From NCBI GenBank assembly GCA_015663075.1, contig DQSV01000074.1, forward strand, positions 1 to 33,932: a stretch of DNA of 33,932 bases, read 5' to 3'. This DNA comes from Methanothermococcus okinawensis. Lineage in GTDB: Archaea; AGJL01; Methanococci; Methanococcales; Methanococcaceae. The notes under the pieces were generated by a model. That model ran no database searches. It saw only the letters and a list, made by a program, of their open reading frames with translations, and had not been told where the DNA came from. This document shows positions 25,616 through 33,932 of this stretch, in pieces (the stretch's first letter is position 1; each line of letters opens with the position of its first letter). A program made the translations under genes and the position numbers.

Positions 25616-25741
25616 GATTAATTGCACATTTTAAGATACAATCTGTTTAATATTATTAAAAAGATACTTATTCAATAGAAATGATAAGGTTAATAATTAA
25701 ATATAATTATCAAAATATTCCTTAAAATAAATTTTATTTTT

Positions 25742-25850
25742 AATCAATAATTATTAAAAAACTCTTTATAATAAATCAATAATATTTTAAAAACAGTTGT
25801 ATTTAACCCTATTTTGTAAAACTAAATAGAAAATAATATATATTTAAAAA
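25742..25850 (+). promoter_or_regulatory. mtr promoter with upstream direct repeats
   Basis: A TATA-like stretch (AAATAATATATATTTAAA, about 25830-25847) lies about 60-80 bp before mtrE. The 10-mer AATCAATAAT occurs twice upstream (25742-25751 and 25774-25783), 32 bp apart, close to three helical turns. The 11-mer AAATAGAAAAT (25824-25834) is identical to one arm of the mcr promoter dyad. The rest of the spacer 25548-25908 holds only the mcrA terminator region. Confidence 0.4.
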
Positions 25851-25908
25851 ATTAATTAGGGAATAAGGTATTTCATTTACAATACATCCTATTTCATGAG
25901 GTGAAATT

Positions 25909-26811
25909 ATGGATCCGACATTATTAGTCTTGGGGGCTTTAGCACTATCAGGTGCGGCAGCCACTGTAGCAGGATGTGCTGAGGATTTAGAGTCTGATGT
26001 AGGTTCCCAGTCAAACCCAAACTCACAGGTTCAATTGGGACCTCAGATGGGAAATATTCATAGATACTTTAATAAGGCTATATCGGGAGAGCCTGTATCC
26101 TACGGTTTATATGTTGCTGTAGCAGGGGCAGTGGCCTGGGCCCTAATAAATATGGGCCTTAGCGTACCTATTGCATTGGTTGTAGGGGCAGGCATTGCAG
26201 CATTTATACATGGGGCCTATGCTGTTAGTGCCTATCTTGGAAGAATTGTGGGCCAGTCTAAAAACTTTGGTCAGCCAGTGTATATGGATGTTGTTTTATC
26301 CCATCTGGGCCCTATTGTTGGACATGGCTTTATTGCAGTGTTCTGTATGTTAATAGCAGCCTATTTAGCAACTTCAATGCTAGGTAATCCCTTCCCTTTA
26401 CCGTTGGTAGCCTTGATATTTGGTATTACAGTAGGAGCCATTGGTTCATCAACAGGGGATGTTCATTACGGTGCTGAAAGGGAATATCAAAAGTATCCCT
26501 TTGGCGGCGGTGTTCCAGTTGCAAACCAGGGAGATATTGATATTAAAGCAGAAACTGGTATTAGGAACGGTATGGACTCATCATACTTTTGTTCTAAGTT
26601 AGGGGGTCCATTAACAGGACTTACCTTTGGATTGACAGTATTCCTCGGTGGTTGGGGAGATATTATTGGAGAGATTGTTGGTGGAGATTTAATTTCAAAA
26701 TCAGTCATTGCTATAATAGTTGGAATAATTATAGTCACCATTACTGCATACTTAAATAGAGTAATTGAAGTATATGCACGAAAAAAATACGGACCTTATA
26801 CTGATAGATAA
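25909..26811 (+). CDS. mtrE: Tetrahydromethanopterin S-methyltransferase subunit E, 300 aa
   Basis: An integral membrane subunit of the Na+-pumping Mtr complex, which moves the methyl group from tetrahydromethanopterin to coenzyme M. The N-terminus MDPTLLVLGALALSGAAATV is a first membrane helix; further hydrophobic helices occur around 65-85, 85-110, 130-150, 155-185, 220-240 and 255-280. The cytoplasmic loop segments SQSNPNSQVQLGPQMGNIHR and PFGGGVPVANQGDIDIKAE are family hallmarks. First gene of the operon, preceded by GAGGTGA. MtrE, D and C together form the membrane part thought to carry the Na+ path. Confidence 0.95.
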   Translation: MDPTLLVLGALALSGAAATVAGCAEDLESDVGSQSNPNSQVQLGPQMGNIHRYFNKAISGEPVSYGLYVAVAGAVAWALINMGLSVPIALVVGAGIAAFIHGAYAVSAYLGRIVGQSKNFGQPVYMDVVLSHLGPIVGHGFIAVFCMLIAAYLATSMLGNPFPLPLVALIFGITVGAIGSSTGDVHYGAEREYQKYPFGGGVPVANQGDIDIKAETGIRNGMDSSYFCSKLGGPLTGLTFGLTVFLGGWGDIIGEIVGGDLISKSVIAIIVGIIIVTITAYLNRVIEVYARKKYGPYTDR

Positions 26812-26833
26812 ATAAATATTTTGGTGATAGATT

Positions 26834-27541
26834 ATGGATGTTGTAAGTATGGCAGTACCTCTCGTGGAAATTACCTTGGCAGGTGCCATAATTAACGCAA
26901 GTGTTCATTTTGTTCCAGTAGGTGGTGCTCCTGCGGCTATGGCCACATCAACAGGTATTGGTACTGGTACTACTCAGTTAGCAGCAGGTGCTGGATTTAC
27001 AGGATTAATGGCTGCTGCAATAATGGCTGCTCAAAAGGGTATTGTATTATCCAACCCCATTCATTTGGCAATTATATTGCTATCAGGGGCTGTGGGTTCC
27101 ATGATTATGTTGGCCTTAACCATGTTATTAGGTCAATTAATCTATGTCTTTGGTGTTGGGGTAGTTCCAGCAGCAGATAAATGTGAAAAAGACCCAATTA
27201 CAGGAGATTATCAAAAATCATATATTACACCAGGTACCACAGGTCATGCAATACCTACAGTATGTTTTATTAGTGGATTAATTGGAGCGGCCCTTGGGGG
27301 TATTGGTGGAGGTCTTGCCTATATTGCCTTAAAACAGTTAGGATTTGCCTCAGAGGTTGCAGGAATAATTGCAGTAGGGTTTTTCTTTATGAATGCAGTA
27401 CTTGCATCCTATAACATAGGGGGGACCATAGAAGGATTCCATGATCCAAAGTTTAAAAAAATGCCCAATGGAATCATAGCCTCCTTTATTGCATCATTAC
27501 TAACTGGAGTTATTGTAGTTGGAATGTCCATTGGAATTTAA
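26834..27541 (+). CDS. mtrD: Tetrahydromethanopterin S-methyltransferase subunit D, 235 aa
   Basis: Multi-pass membrane subunit of Mtr. It shows the expected very hydrophobic, Gly/Ala-rich helices with the conserved [20 protein letters not shown] near the N-terminus, a loop [20 protein letters not shown] and the helix [25 protein letters not shown] precedes the ATG; the gene lies 22 bp after mtrE. It is followed by an unusually wide 110-bp gap before mtrC that contains a 9-bp inverted repeat beginning at the stop codon. Confidence 0.95.
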   Translation: MDVVSMAVPLVEITLAGAIINASVHFVPVGGAPAAMATSTGIGTGTTQLAAGAGFTGLMAAAIMAAQKGIVLSNPIHLAIILLSGAVGSMIMLALTMLLGQLIYVFGVGVVPAADKCEKDPITGDYQKSYITPGTTGHAIPTVCFISGLIGAALGGIGGGLAYIALKQLGFASEVAGIIAVGFFFMNAVLASYNIGGTIEGFHDPKFKKMPNGIIASFIASLLTGVIVVGMSIGI

Positions 27542-27598
27542 TCATTTAAAAATATTAAAAATACTTAAAAATATTAGAAATAAATTAAATTAAATGAT
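27541..27598 (+). repeat. Inverted repeat in the mtrD-mtrC gap
   Basis: ATCATTTAA (27541-27549), starting on the last base of the mtrD stop codon, is complementary to TTAAATGAT (27590-27598), with 40 nt between. The loop carries three near-copies of AAAAATATT. A possible mRNA hairpin or processing site inside the mtr transcript. Confidence 0.4.
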
Positions 27599-27651
27599 AT
27601 TTATTCCGAAATTAATAAATTTTAAGTTCAATAGAATTTAGAGGTGTTATT

Positions 27652-28464
27652 ATGAGTCATGGCGGTGGAGGACATGCAGCAGAATTGTATCCAGAAAATC
27701 AAGTTATATTATTCGGCGCCATACTTGCGATTGTTGGAATGTATATTTCACAGTTTCTTCCCCATGTATCCATGTTAATAGGGGGACTACTGGCTGTTGG
27801 AGCCACAGTGGCTGGTGCAAATACCACAAGAAGAGTTGCAGCCTATGGTCTTGGAACTGGTGTTCCTTCCATAGGTATGGTAAGTTTAGGATTGGGTGTC
27901 ATCTCCACATTGGCAGGAGTATTATTGGCAGGGGTGGCAATAAGTCAATTTAATCTCCCAAACGAGTTATTGTATGGAATACCAATAATTGTTGCAGTGG
28001 TATCCATTGTATTGGGATTCATAGTAGGTAAGTTAACTGTAAATCCCATTGGAATGAAAATTCCAATAATGGTTGAAAGTATGACAAAATTGTCCCTTAT
28101 GGGGGCCCTATCAATCTTAGGATTCTGTGCAGCCTATGCAGGGGGTTTTTATCCAGATGTCATCATTGGAGGGGCTGTAAAAAACGGAATTATAGGGTTA
28201 GCCTTTATTGCAGCAGGTATGGCTATATTGCATCCATTTAATGCATGTTTAGGCCCCAATGAAAGCCATAAGAGAACATTACTATTGGCTATAGCCTGTG
28301 GATTTATAACTTGGTTTATATTCTCAATTGTCAAATTGGATATACTCTCTTCAGTGGTTTCAATATTACTATGGGGTATAGTGTATAGGGAGTTTGTAAA
28401 TCAATCATTAAAAGATGCATGCTGTGTATTATACACACCAGAAATACCTAAGAAGGATATGTAA
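27652..28464 (+). CDS. mtrC: Tetrahydromethanopterin S-methyltransferase subunit C, 270 aa
   Basis: Multi-pass membrane subunit of Mtr. The N-terminus [20 protein letters not shown] is cytoplasmic, followed by about seven to eight hydrophobic helices, the conserved [20 protein letters not shown] loop, [16 protein letters not shown], and [17 protein letters not shown] late in the chain. It ends with the polar tail [16 protein letters not shown] precedes the ATG, and the stop is 9 bp before mtrB, whose ribosome binding site overlaps the end of mtrC. Confidence 0.95.
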   Translation: MSHGGGGHAAELYPENQVILFGAILAIVGMYISQFLPHVSMLIGGLLAVGATVAGANTTRRVAAYGLGTGVPSIGMVSLGLGVISTLAGVLLAGVAISQFNLPNELLYGIPIIVAVVSIVLGFIVGKLTVNPIGMKIPIMVESMTKLSLMGALSILGFCAAYAGGFYPDVIIGGAVKNGIIGLAFIAAGMAILHPFNACLGPNESHKRTLLLAIACGFITWFIFSIVKLDILSSVVSILLWGIVYREFVNQSLKDACCVLYTPEIPKKDM

Positions 28465-28473
28465 GGTGATAAT

Positions 28474-28806
28474 ATGGATATTGTAAAGGTATGTCCTGAA
28501 ATAGGAGTAATAATGGATGTGGATTCGGGACTAATTGCAGAAACAAGAGATGATATAGTACAGGTGGATTTAAACCCCCTAAGGGAAGAAATTAATAGAT
28601 TGGAAAATTTGGCAAAGGCCTACGAGAATTCTCTCGACCCCAGGCATGCTCCATTAAAGACTTATCCGGGTAGAGAAGGAGTATATAATATAGGAGGTAT
28701 TTTCCAGGGAGTATTCTTTGGTTTTTGGATAACCATGGCGATTGCATTATTAATAATAATACTACTAATTAAAATATACCCCAGTTTGTTGGGAATAAAC
28801 CTATGA
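28474..28806 (+). CDS. mtrB: Tetrahydromethanopterin S-methyltransferase subunit B, 110 aa
   Basis: Small subunit with one C-terminal membrane helix (about 82-104, [19 protein letters not shown]) and a cytoplasmic N-terminal part. [40 protein letters not shown] and [19 protein letters not shown] match the MtrB family. It has the normal length for MtrB. AAGGTGAT precedes the ATG. It lies between mtrC and mtrF, 20 bp before the latter. Confidence 0.95.
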   Translation: MDIVKVCPEIGVIMDVDSGLIAETRDDIVQVDLNPLREEINRLENLAKAYENSLDPRHAPLKTYPGREGVYNIGGIFQGVFFGFWITMAIALLIIILLIKIYPSLLGINL

Positions 28807-28825
28807 GGAGTTTGGAGGTGTTAAG

Positions 28826-29209
28826 ATGATTGATAAAAGAACTCCTGAATCAGGATTATCCCTATTGGGAGAATACCTGCTAAAAAACACTGAGTTAATA
28901 AGTATGGTTTATATGGAAAACGCCTACAATATGGCCTCTGAAATACATTTAGATAATCCTGGAGCCATAGATGAAGATCCCATGATTTTAGATTTGGAAG
29001 GAGGTGGCGGAGAAGAGGAAGAAGATACTTTAGCCATAAAACCATATTCACCAGAGTTAGCATTGTTGGAATCTAGAATTAGGATAATATCTGAAAAAAT
29101 GAACCAAGCCCCATTGGTTGCAAAATATAACTCTGGATACTACAATGGAAAAATTCAAGGTATAGCCATAGGATTATTTTTATCATTATTAATATTTTCA
29201 CTGTTATAA
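28826..29209 (+). CDS. mtrF: Tetrahydromethanopterin S-methyltransferase subunit F, N-terminally extended, 127 aa
   Basis: The C-terminal 50 residues fit MtrF: an amphipathic helix ([16 protein letters not shown]) then [20 protein letters not shown], a single membrane anchor ending the protein. MtrF proteins I know are about 70 aa, so the first 75 residues here are extra: a helical part ([20 protein letters not shown]) and an acidic linker with GGGGEEEED near 59-67. GGAGGTG stands before the ATG and the gene is tightly packed, so the extension looks real. In the Methanothermobacter operon order F follows A; here it precedes A. The call rests on the C-terminus and position. Confidence 0.75.
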   Translation: MIDKRTPESGLSLLGEYLLKNTELISMVYMENAYNMASEIHLDNPGAIDEDPMILDLEGGGGEEEEDTLAIKPYSPELALLESRIRIISEKMNQAPLVAKYNSGYYNGKIQGIAIGLFLSLLIFSLL

Positions 29210-29224
29210 GGAGGTGCTAATTAT

Positions 29225-29959
29225 ATGCCAGAAAAAAAAGAACCTGCCTCAGGATGGCCAATTGTAAGTGGAGAATATGTAGTAGGTAATCCTGAAAGTT
29301 GTGTTGGAGTTATAACCTTAGGGTCTCATGGATTGGATGAGGCTGCTATTGAAGCAGGGGCCGCTATTTCAGGACCTTGTCATACAGAAAACCTTGGTAT
29401 TGAAAAGGTAGTGGCAAACTACATTTCAAACCCAAATATTAGATTTATGGTATTATGTGGTTCTGAGGTTCAAGGACATATTACAGGTCAATGTTTTAAA
29501 GCACTATATGAAAATGGCATTGGAGATGATGGAGGAATTATTGGTGCAAAGGGAGCAATTCCATTTTTAGAAAATGCTGGAAAGGATGCTATTGAAAGGT
29601 TCCAGAGACAAATAGTTGAAATAATAGATTTAATAGACGTGGAAGATACTAATAAAATAACCCAAGCCATAAAGGAATGTATCTCAAAGGATCCTGGAGC
29701 CACAGATGAAGATTCAGAAGAGATAGATCTGGATAAAGGAGAGTCCTCTGAAAGTGGATTGCCAACAGTTGCAAAACCAGATTTAGAATATACTAAAAAA
29801 CTTATGGATTCTTTGGATTATAAAGTAGGATTGGTTACAAGGGATTTAGGATTAGGATCCGGGGTTCAATCAAAGGCACTCATAGGTACAATATGTGGAG
29901 CAATATTTGCAATGATTTTAATTGGAATACCTATTATATTAAAAGTCTTATTAGGGTGA
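29225..29959 (+). CDS. mtrA: Tetrahydromethanopterin S-methyltransferase subunit A (corrinoid protein), 244 aa
   Basis: The corrinoid-carrying subunit: it takes the methyl group on Co(I) of a bound B12 derivative and passes it to coenzyme M. The cobalt ligand is His85 in [18 protein letters not shown], matching His84 of Methanothermobacter MtrA. The globular domain covers about 1-165, followed by an acidic linker ([18 protein letters not shown]), an amphipathic helix and one membrane anchor (about 220-243). AAGGAGGTG precedes the ATG. The stop codon TGA is part of the ribosome binding site of mtrG, 4 bp downstream. Confidence 0.96.
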   Translation: MPEKKEPASGWPIVSGEYVVGNPESCVGVITLGSHGLDEAAIEAGAAISGPCHTENLGIEKVVANYISNPNIRFMVLCGSEVQGHITGQCFKALYENGIGDDGGIIGAKGAIPFLENAGKDAIERFQRQIVEIIDLIDVEDTNKITQAIKECISKDPGATDEDSEEIDLDKGESSESGLPTVAKPDLEYTKKLMDSLDYKVGLVTRDLGLGSGVQSKALIGTICGAIFAMILIGIPIILKVLLG

Positions 29960-29963
29960 TTGA

Positions 29964-30194
29964 ATGGTAGAAACACCTCCTTCAGTAATTACGCCATCCA
30001 AGGATTATAAGGAATTAAATGAGAAATTGGATAAAATTGAAGAAACTGTAGAAAATACAAATGCTGAAGTAATTCAAAGATTGGGTAAAAAAACAGGTAG
30101 AGATGTGGGTATAGTATATGGATTTATAATTGGGTTAATAATCATAATGATAATCGGAAAAATATTCCCAATATTAAATACCTTTATAAAATAA
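29964..30194 (+). CDS. mtrG: Tetrahydromethanopterin S-methyltransferase subunit G, 76 aa
   Basis: A short subunit with an N-terminal coiled segment (LNEKLDKIEETVENTNAEVIQRLGKKTGRD in residues about 16-45) and a C-terminal membrane helix (VGIVYGFIIGLIIIMIIGKI). The motif EVxQRxGKKxGRDxGIxYG is typical of MtrG. It starts 4 bp after the mtrA stop, with GGTGA shared between the two. A 106-bp gap follows before mtrH. Confidence 0.94.
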   Translation: MVETPPSVITPSKDYKELNEKLDKIEETVENTNAEVIQRLGKKTGRDVGIVYGFIIGLIIIMIIGKIFPILNTFIK

Positions 30195-30242
30195 TTGAAA
30201 TAAATTAAAAATAAATAAATTAATAACTATACCCAAGCTAAA

Positions 30243-30294
30243 AAATTATTTAAAATAATTTATAAGTATAAATTAAATAATGAGGTAATGAGGT
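30243..30294 (+). promoter_or_regulatory. Possible internal promoter and doubled RBS before mtrH
   Basis: The mtrG-mtrH gap has a near-perfect palindrome AAATTATTT-A-AAATAATTT (30243-30261), directly followed by a TATA-like TATAAGTATAAAT, then a tandem 8-mer AATGAGGT AATGAGGT (30279-30294) whose second copy forms the mtrH ribosome binding site. Confidence 0.35.
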
Positions 30295-30300
30295 GGCAAG

Positions 30301-31260
30301 ATGTTTAAATTTGATAAGAACCAGATGGTAATTGAAATTGCAGGAAGAAAATTTGGAGGCCAGCCTGGAGAGTATCCAACAGGATTATCAGGTACAATAT
30401 TCTATGCAAGACATAAAATTGTAGAGGATGAAAGAAAGGGTATATTTGATAAATCTGCTGCAGAGGATTTAATAAATAAGCAGGCTGAAATGGAAGAAAT
30501 TACTGGAAACCCTGCTCTTGTACAGGTATTTGGAGGAAATCCTGAGGCATTAGTAAAATACATTGATTTTGTTGCCGATATATGGGATGGTCCAATGCTA
30601 TTGGATTCTACATCTGGAGAGGCAAGAATGGCTGCCGCAAAAAGGGCTACAGAAGCTGGCTATGCTGACCAGTGTATATATAACTCCATCAACGTTTCAA
30701 TTGAAGATAATGAGTTCCAAAACTTAGTAGAAAGTGATTTGGAGGCTTCAATAGTATTGTGTTTTGACCCTATGGACCCATCAGTTGAAGGTAAATTGAA
30801 TGTATTATTAAATGGTGGTAAAACAGCAGATACTGGAATGTTAGAGTTGGCTGAAAAGGCAGGTATAAAATATCCATTAATAGATGTCGCAGTTACTCCA
30901 TTGGGTAACGGTGCAGGACCTGCTGTAAGGGCCTCATTTGCAGTTAAGGCAAAATTAGGTCTTCCTGTAGGTAGCGGTATTCACAACATACCCTCTGCAT
31001 GGGATTGGTTAAGGGAATTTAGAAAAGGTTTAAGAGAGGCTGGATTAACTCTATTATCAAAGGATGTTCATCATGTTTGTGATATAGGAGCCAACATTAT
31101 ACAGACCATGGGTTCAGGAGACTTTGTTCTCTATGGTCCAATTGACAATGCCCAATTAACCTTCCCTGCAATAGCAATGACAGATGCAGTAATTGCAGAG
31201 GCTGCAAAGGAGATGGGGACTAACCCTATAGATGCTCATCCAATAAACAAATTGGTATAA
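30301..31260 (+). CDS. mtrH: Tetrahydromethanopterin S-methyltransferase subunit H, 319 aa
   Basis: The soluble methyltransferase subunit that moves the methyl group from methyl-tetrahydromethanopterin to the corrinoid of MtrA; it has the pterin-binding TIM-barrel fold. Hallmarks are MFKFDKNQMVIEIAGRKFGG at the start, MLLDSTSGEARMAAAKRA, ILCF-type DPMDPSVEGKLNVL and VTPLGNGAGPAVRASFAVKA with GLPVGSGIHN after it. No membrane segment. The ATG has GAGGTGG 5 nt upstream. Last gene of the mtr operon, separated from mtrG by a gap with promoter-like features. Confidence 0.96.
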   Translation: MFKFDKNQMVIEIAGRKFGGQPGEYPTGLSGTIFYARHKIVEDERKGIFDKSAAEDLINKQAEMEEITGNPALVQVFGGNPEALVKYIDFVADIWDGPMLLDSTSGEARMAAAKRATEAGYADQCIYNSINVSIEDNEFQNLVESDLEASIVLCFDPMDPSVEGKLNVLLNGGKTADTGMLELAEKAGIKYPLIDVAVTPLGNGAGPAVRASFAVKAKLGLPVGSGIHNIPSAWDWLREFRKGLREAGLTLLSKDVHHVCDIGANIIQTMGSGDFVLYGPIDNAQLTFPAIAMTDAVIAEAAKEMGTNPIDAHPINKLV

Positions 31261-31300
31261 TTTTTGTATTGATAATATTTTTTTATTTTATTTTTTCATT
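31261..31300 (+). terminator. T-rich terminator after mtrH
   Basis: Right after the mtrH stop come TTTTTG, then ATTTTTTTATTTTATTTTTTC, giving three U-tracts within 40 bp, as expected at the end of the operon; the next gene is convergent. Confidence 0.55.
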
Positions 31301-31433
31301 GAATACCTATCATCATAGTTAAATATATAACCTTAACATATAATCCAGAAAAAAAATAATAACGATAAGGGATATAACAATTATAATGTAAAATGTAAAA
31401 TAATAAAAGAAATACTTTATATTGTTTTAATAA

Positions 31434-32843
31434 TTATTTAGATATATTATTCCTTTTAAATTTTCCATTATTTCTGTTATTATAAAATTTTTTATTACTT
31501 TTATAATTTCTATTGTTATTAGATCTATTTCTCTCATTTTTAAACTCATTATTGAAAATATATTTTAAAAGAGAGGCTATGACTACCTTGGCATCACCAC
31601 AATTATTTTCCTCCAATAATATATTGGCAAGTTGTAGATAATCCTCATTGTAATCATTGGATTTCATAATATCCAAAACCTTTTTCATAACTGAGTATTT
31701 TTTACCCTCCATAATCTCATCAATGGTAGGAGGTTCTTTTCTTTTAATATTGGTTTTTGCTATTTTTTCAATATACTTCAATTTTCTAAATTCATCAGGT
31801 TGAACAAATGTAATTGCAACTCCCTTTTTCCCAGCTCTTCCTGTTCTCCCAATTCTATGGACATAGGATTCTGGATTTTGAGGTAAGGAGTAATTTATAA
31901 CATGGGTTAGGTTATTTATATCAATACCTCTGGCTGCAACATCTGTTGCCACAAGAATATTTGATTTTTTATTTTTAAATTTGGATAATATTCTCTCCCT
32001 TTGATTCTGGGCAATATCTCCATGAATACCCTCAGCATTGTATCCTTTATCTATAAGTTTATCAGTTAATTCATTTACATCGGCCCGTGTTTTACAGAAT
32101 ACCAATCCATAGAAATCATTGTTATTATCTATTACCCTACGTAATACTTCAAACTTTTCAGAGTTTCTTACACTGTAATGATACTGTTCCACATTGTTAG
32201 TTGTTAATTGACTGTTCCTTTCTCCCGCACTAATAACTTTATATTTTCCCATGTATTTTTTTGCCAATTTCATTATTTTATTTGGCAATGTGGCTGAAAA
32301 GAGAAGCATTCTTTTATTGGGATTTGTATGTCTTAGAATTTCTTCTATATCATTTATAAAACCCATGTCAAGCATTTCATCGGCTTCATCTAAAACAACA
32401 TAGGAAACATCATTTAATACCAAATCTCCCCTTTTCAATAAATCCAATATCCTTCCAGGAGTTCCAACTACTATACCCACTCCCTTTCTTAATTTTTTTA
32501 TCTGCTCAAAAATAGGCTGTCCCCCATATATGGGCAATACTTTTACTTTTTTATTGCCCTTTAAGGAATTAATTTCATCAGCCACCTGCAGTGCCAATTC
32601 CCTTGTTGGAGTTAGGACAATTCCTTGAATTTTTTTTGAGTTATCCTCAATCCTTTCAACCATAGGGATTCCAAATGCCGCTGTTTTTCCTGTTCCTGTC
32701 TGGGCTTGTCCTACAACATCCATCTCTTCATTTAATATAATAGGTATTATTTTTTTTTGAATGGGAGTAGGGGCTGTAAATCCTTTTCTTTTCAATGCAT
32801 TTATCATATTTTCAGATAATCCTAAGTTTCTAAATTCTTCCAT
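31434..32843 (-). CDS. DEAD-box RNA helicase, 469 aa
   Basis: An ATP-dependent RNA helicase with all core motifs: Q motif (GFTAPTPIQKKIIP), motif I AQTGTGKTAAF, Ia PTRELALQ, II DEAD in VLDEADEMLDMGF, III SAT, then the second RecA domain ending in HRIGRTGRAGKKG. The core ends near residue 365, like the minimal MJ0669 enzyme. About 100 residues follow: a helical part (YSVMKKVLDIMKS to VVIASLLKYIF) and an Asn/Arg/Lys-rich tail of about 35 residues that probably binds RNA. AAGGTT precedes the ATG. It is convergent with mtrH and follows prefoldin alpha on the same strand. Confidence 0.93.
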   Translation of the reverse strand: MEEFRNLGLSENMINALKRKGFTAPTPIQKKIIPIILNEEMDVVGQAQTGTGKTAAFGIPMVERIEDNSKKIQGIVLTPTRELALQVADEINSLKGNKKVKVLPIYGGQPIFEQIKKLRKGVGIVVGTPGRILDLLKRGDLVLNDVSYVVLDEADEMLDMGFINDIEEILRHTNPNKRMLLFSATLPNKIMKLAKKYMGKYKVISAGERNSQLTTNNVEQYHYSVRNSEKFEVLRRVIDNNNDFYGLVFCKTRADVNELTDKLIDKGYNAEGIHGDIAQNQRERILSKFKNKKSNILVATDVAARGIDINNLTHVINYSLPQNPESYVHRIGRTGRAGKKGVAITFVQPDEFRKLKYIEKIAKTNIKRKEPPTIDEIMEGKKYSVMKKVLDIMKSNDYNEDYLQLANILLEENNCGDAKVVIASLLKYIFNNEFKNERNRSNNNRNYKSNKKFYNNRNNGKFKRNNISK

Positions 32844-32976
32844 ATTTTAACCTTAATTAATTTTATTTTTTTATGCAATGGTATTTATTTAATAAATAAT
32901 ATTTGTTTATATATTGCAATATTTAATAGTGTTAATATTTTAATTTCAAAAATTTGAAAAAACTTTAAAAGAGAAG

Positions 32977-33408
32977 TTAATTGGTTAAATTACCCTGAGA
33001 GGGTTGCTGTTCCATCATTTGAGCCTTACTTTCTAAGTCATTTTGAAGTTTTTTTATAACACTTATTGTTTTAGATATTTGTTCTTTTAACATAACTTCT
33101 GCATTATTTAATTCCTCTGCATATTTTTTGAAATCTTGAACAACCTCAGATGTGCTCTTTTCAACAAATACATCAGCACCTGCTCCAACTATTATTTTCT
33201 CACAATCTACAACCTCTGCCTTTACAAAGGCCCCACCTCCTAATGGGACCAACAATTCCTTGGAGTTTTTCAATTCATCCATAGATTCTATTGATTTTAA
33301 AACCTCCAACCTCATAAGTTCTATTTTTTCCAATTCTTCCTGAAGTTTATTAACTTGTTGATTATATAATTCCAATTGATAGAGTTGCTTTTGAATTTCC
33401 TCATTCAT
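32977..33408 (-). CDS. pfdA: Prefoldin subunit alpha, 143 aa
   Basis: A subunit of the jellyfish-shaped hexameric chaperone (GimC) that hands unfolded proteins to the group II chaperonin. Two coiled-coil arms (about 1-50 and 85-132) flank a beta-hairpin core with the family segment LVPLGGGAFVKAEVVDCEKIIVGAGADVFVEK. A GTG at 33417 is open in frame but is part of GGTGA, so the ATG at 33408 is preferred. The C-terminal tail MMEQQPSQGNLTN is polar. Length is right for the alpha class. Confidence 0.92.
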   Translation of the reverse strand: MNEEIQKQLYQLELYNQQVNKLQEELEKIELMRLEVLKSIESMDELKNSKELLVPLGGGAFVKAEVVDCEKIIVGAGADVFVEKSTSEVVQDFKKYAEELNNAEVMLKEQISKTISVIKKLQNDLESKAQMMEQQPSQGNLTN

Positions 33409-33617
33409 TAAATTCACCTTATTATTTTCATGAATATTTTCAATTACTATGGGTATATATCACAAAGTATATATACTTATTTACGCCTATTTGTAATTAT
33501 TAATAATTATAGATTATGGATTTAAAAATAGTATTATCTTAATTTTAATTTATTATTTTAAAATTTTTTGATTTTATTTTATTATACCACAGAACATTAA
33601 AAAAGGTGGTGTATTAT

Positions 33618-33929
33618 ATGAGGGTTTTTGATACCATAGGATACCTATTTATTTTGATGAAAGCACTAAGTGAGGCATGGTTGGATGTGGTAAAAAGAAG
33701 TGTAACAGGAAACATAGATCCTCAGATAGTTGAAATAGAAACAGAAATAAACAATTTAATAGGCCAGGTTTTATTGGCCTGCAGTATTACATTAACCCCT
33801 GGAACATTAACTATTGGATTAAATCCTGAAAAAAGGATATTGAAGGTTGCCACAATTGCTCCAATAAAGAAGGAGGATATTATTCCATTTGAACCATATA
33901 TAAAAAAGATTTTTGATGGAAACAGATGA
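33618..33929 (+). CDS. ehbA: MnhE-like subunit, probable energy-converting hydrogenase B subunit A, 103 aa
   Basis: The sequence carries the MnhE/MrpE signature: a membrane helix at the start ([19 protein letters not shown]), an IVEIETEI strand, then [15 protein letters not shown] (about 58-72) and the C-terminal [10 protein letters not shown]. In hydrogenotrophic methanogens an MnhE-like protein heads the ehb operon, a Na+/H+-coupled membrane hydrogenase that makes reduced ferredoxin for biosynthesis. A stand-alone Mrp antiporter gene is the alternative. The in-frame GTG codons at 33606-33611 belong to the GGTGGT ribosome binding site; the ATG at 33618 is used. The stop overlaps an ATGA start of a next gene. 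Confidence 0.78.
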   Translation: MRVFDTIGYLFILMKALSEAWLDVVKRSVTGNIDPQIVEIETEINNLIGQVLLACSITLTPGTLTIGLNPEKRILKVATIAPIKKEDIIPFEPYIKKIFDGNR

Positions 33930-33932
33930 AGA
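33926..33932 (+). CDS. Start of the next gene (partial)
   Basis: ATGA at 33926 overlaps the stop codon of the ehbA-like gene, the typical translational coupling of a following subunit (MnhF/EhbB-like expected). Only two codons lie inside the window, so the identity is inference. Confidence 0.35.

Overview
The window reads as chromosome of a low-GC, hydrogenotrophic methanogenic archaeon of the order Methanococcales (Methanococcus/Methanothermococcus type). The grounds are a complete mcr operon and a complete mtr operon, a methanogen lactaldehyde dehydrogenase (CofA) very close to the M. jannaschii protein, an archaeal-type prolyl-tRNA synthetase, archaeal prefoldin, an intron-containing elongator tRNA-Met, GGTG-type ribosome binding sites before almost every gene, and very AT-rich spacers. 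I cannot name the species from sequence alone.

Layout, left half. 100-6226 holds a small HTH regulator, a two-CBS protein, proS, a CrcB/Fluc fluoride channel, a DUF89 phosphatase, a GfcR/PyrE-like HTH-phosphoribosyltransferase and a four-CBS protein with an HPF-like C-terminal domain. 6669-8175 is an ACT-protein plus homoserine dehydrogenase pair. 8810-14896 is a rightward run leaning to cofactor metabolism and protein modification: a PRMT-like methyltransferase, a RimK-type ATP-grasp ligase, a coiled-coil protein, a DUF98 (chorismate-lyase-like) protein, the AmrS-type radical SAM enzyme and CofA. TruD is convergent with CofA and overlaps it by 14 bp. A proteasome-like (Ntn-hydrolase-fold) protein of unknown function follows.

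Layout, right half. A divergent tRNA-Leu(GAG)/tRNA-Met(CAT, with intron) pair leads into the methanogenesis core: mmp10, which matches the enzyme that methylates an arginine of McrA, is divergent from mcrBDCGA, and mtrE-D-C-B-F-A-G-H follows on the same strand. MtrA-H makes methyl-CoM from methyl-tetrahydromethanopterin while pumping Na+; McrABG reduces methyl-CoM to methane. The window closes with a DEAD-box RNA helicase, prefoldin alpha, and the first gene (ehbA-like, MnhE family) of what is probably the Ehb energy-converting hydrogenase operon.

Most gene-free stretches are not empty. At least four, probably five, of them (about 6416-6650, 8240-8480, 13062-13400, 16308-16578, 17865-18102) carry diverged copies of one roughly 240-340 bp element with imperfect terminal inverted repeats of about 17-20 bp ending in a TTCC-ATCA core. 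I regard this as a decayed insertion-sequence or MITE family and as the least expected structure in the window. Other points of interest are the CBS-HPF fusion, the Ser1/Asp17/Arg19 signature in the proteasome-like protein, a 10-bp inverted repeat just after the mcr TATA box, back-to-back BRE/TATA elements between the tRNAs, a probable ATT start codon, and an N-terminally extended MtrF placed before MtrA.
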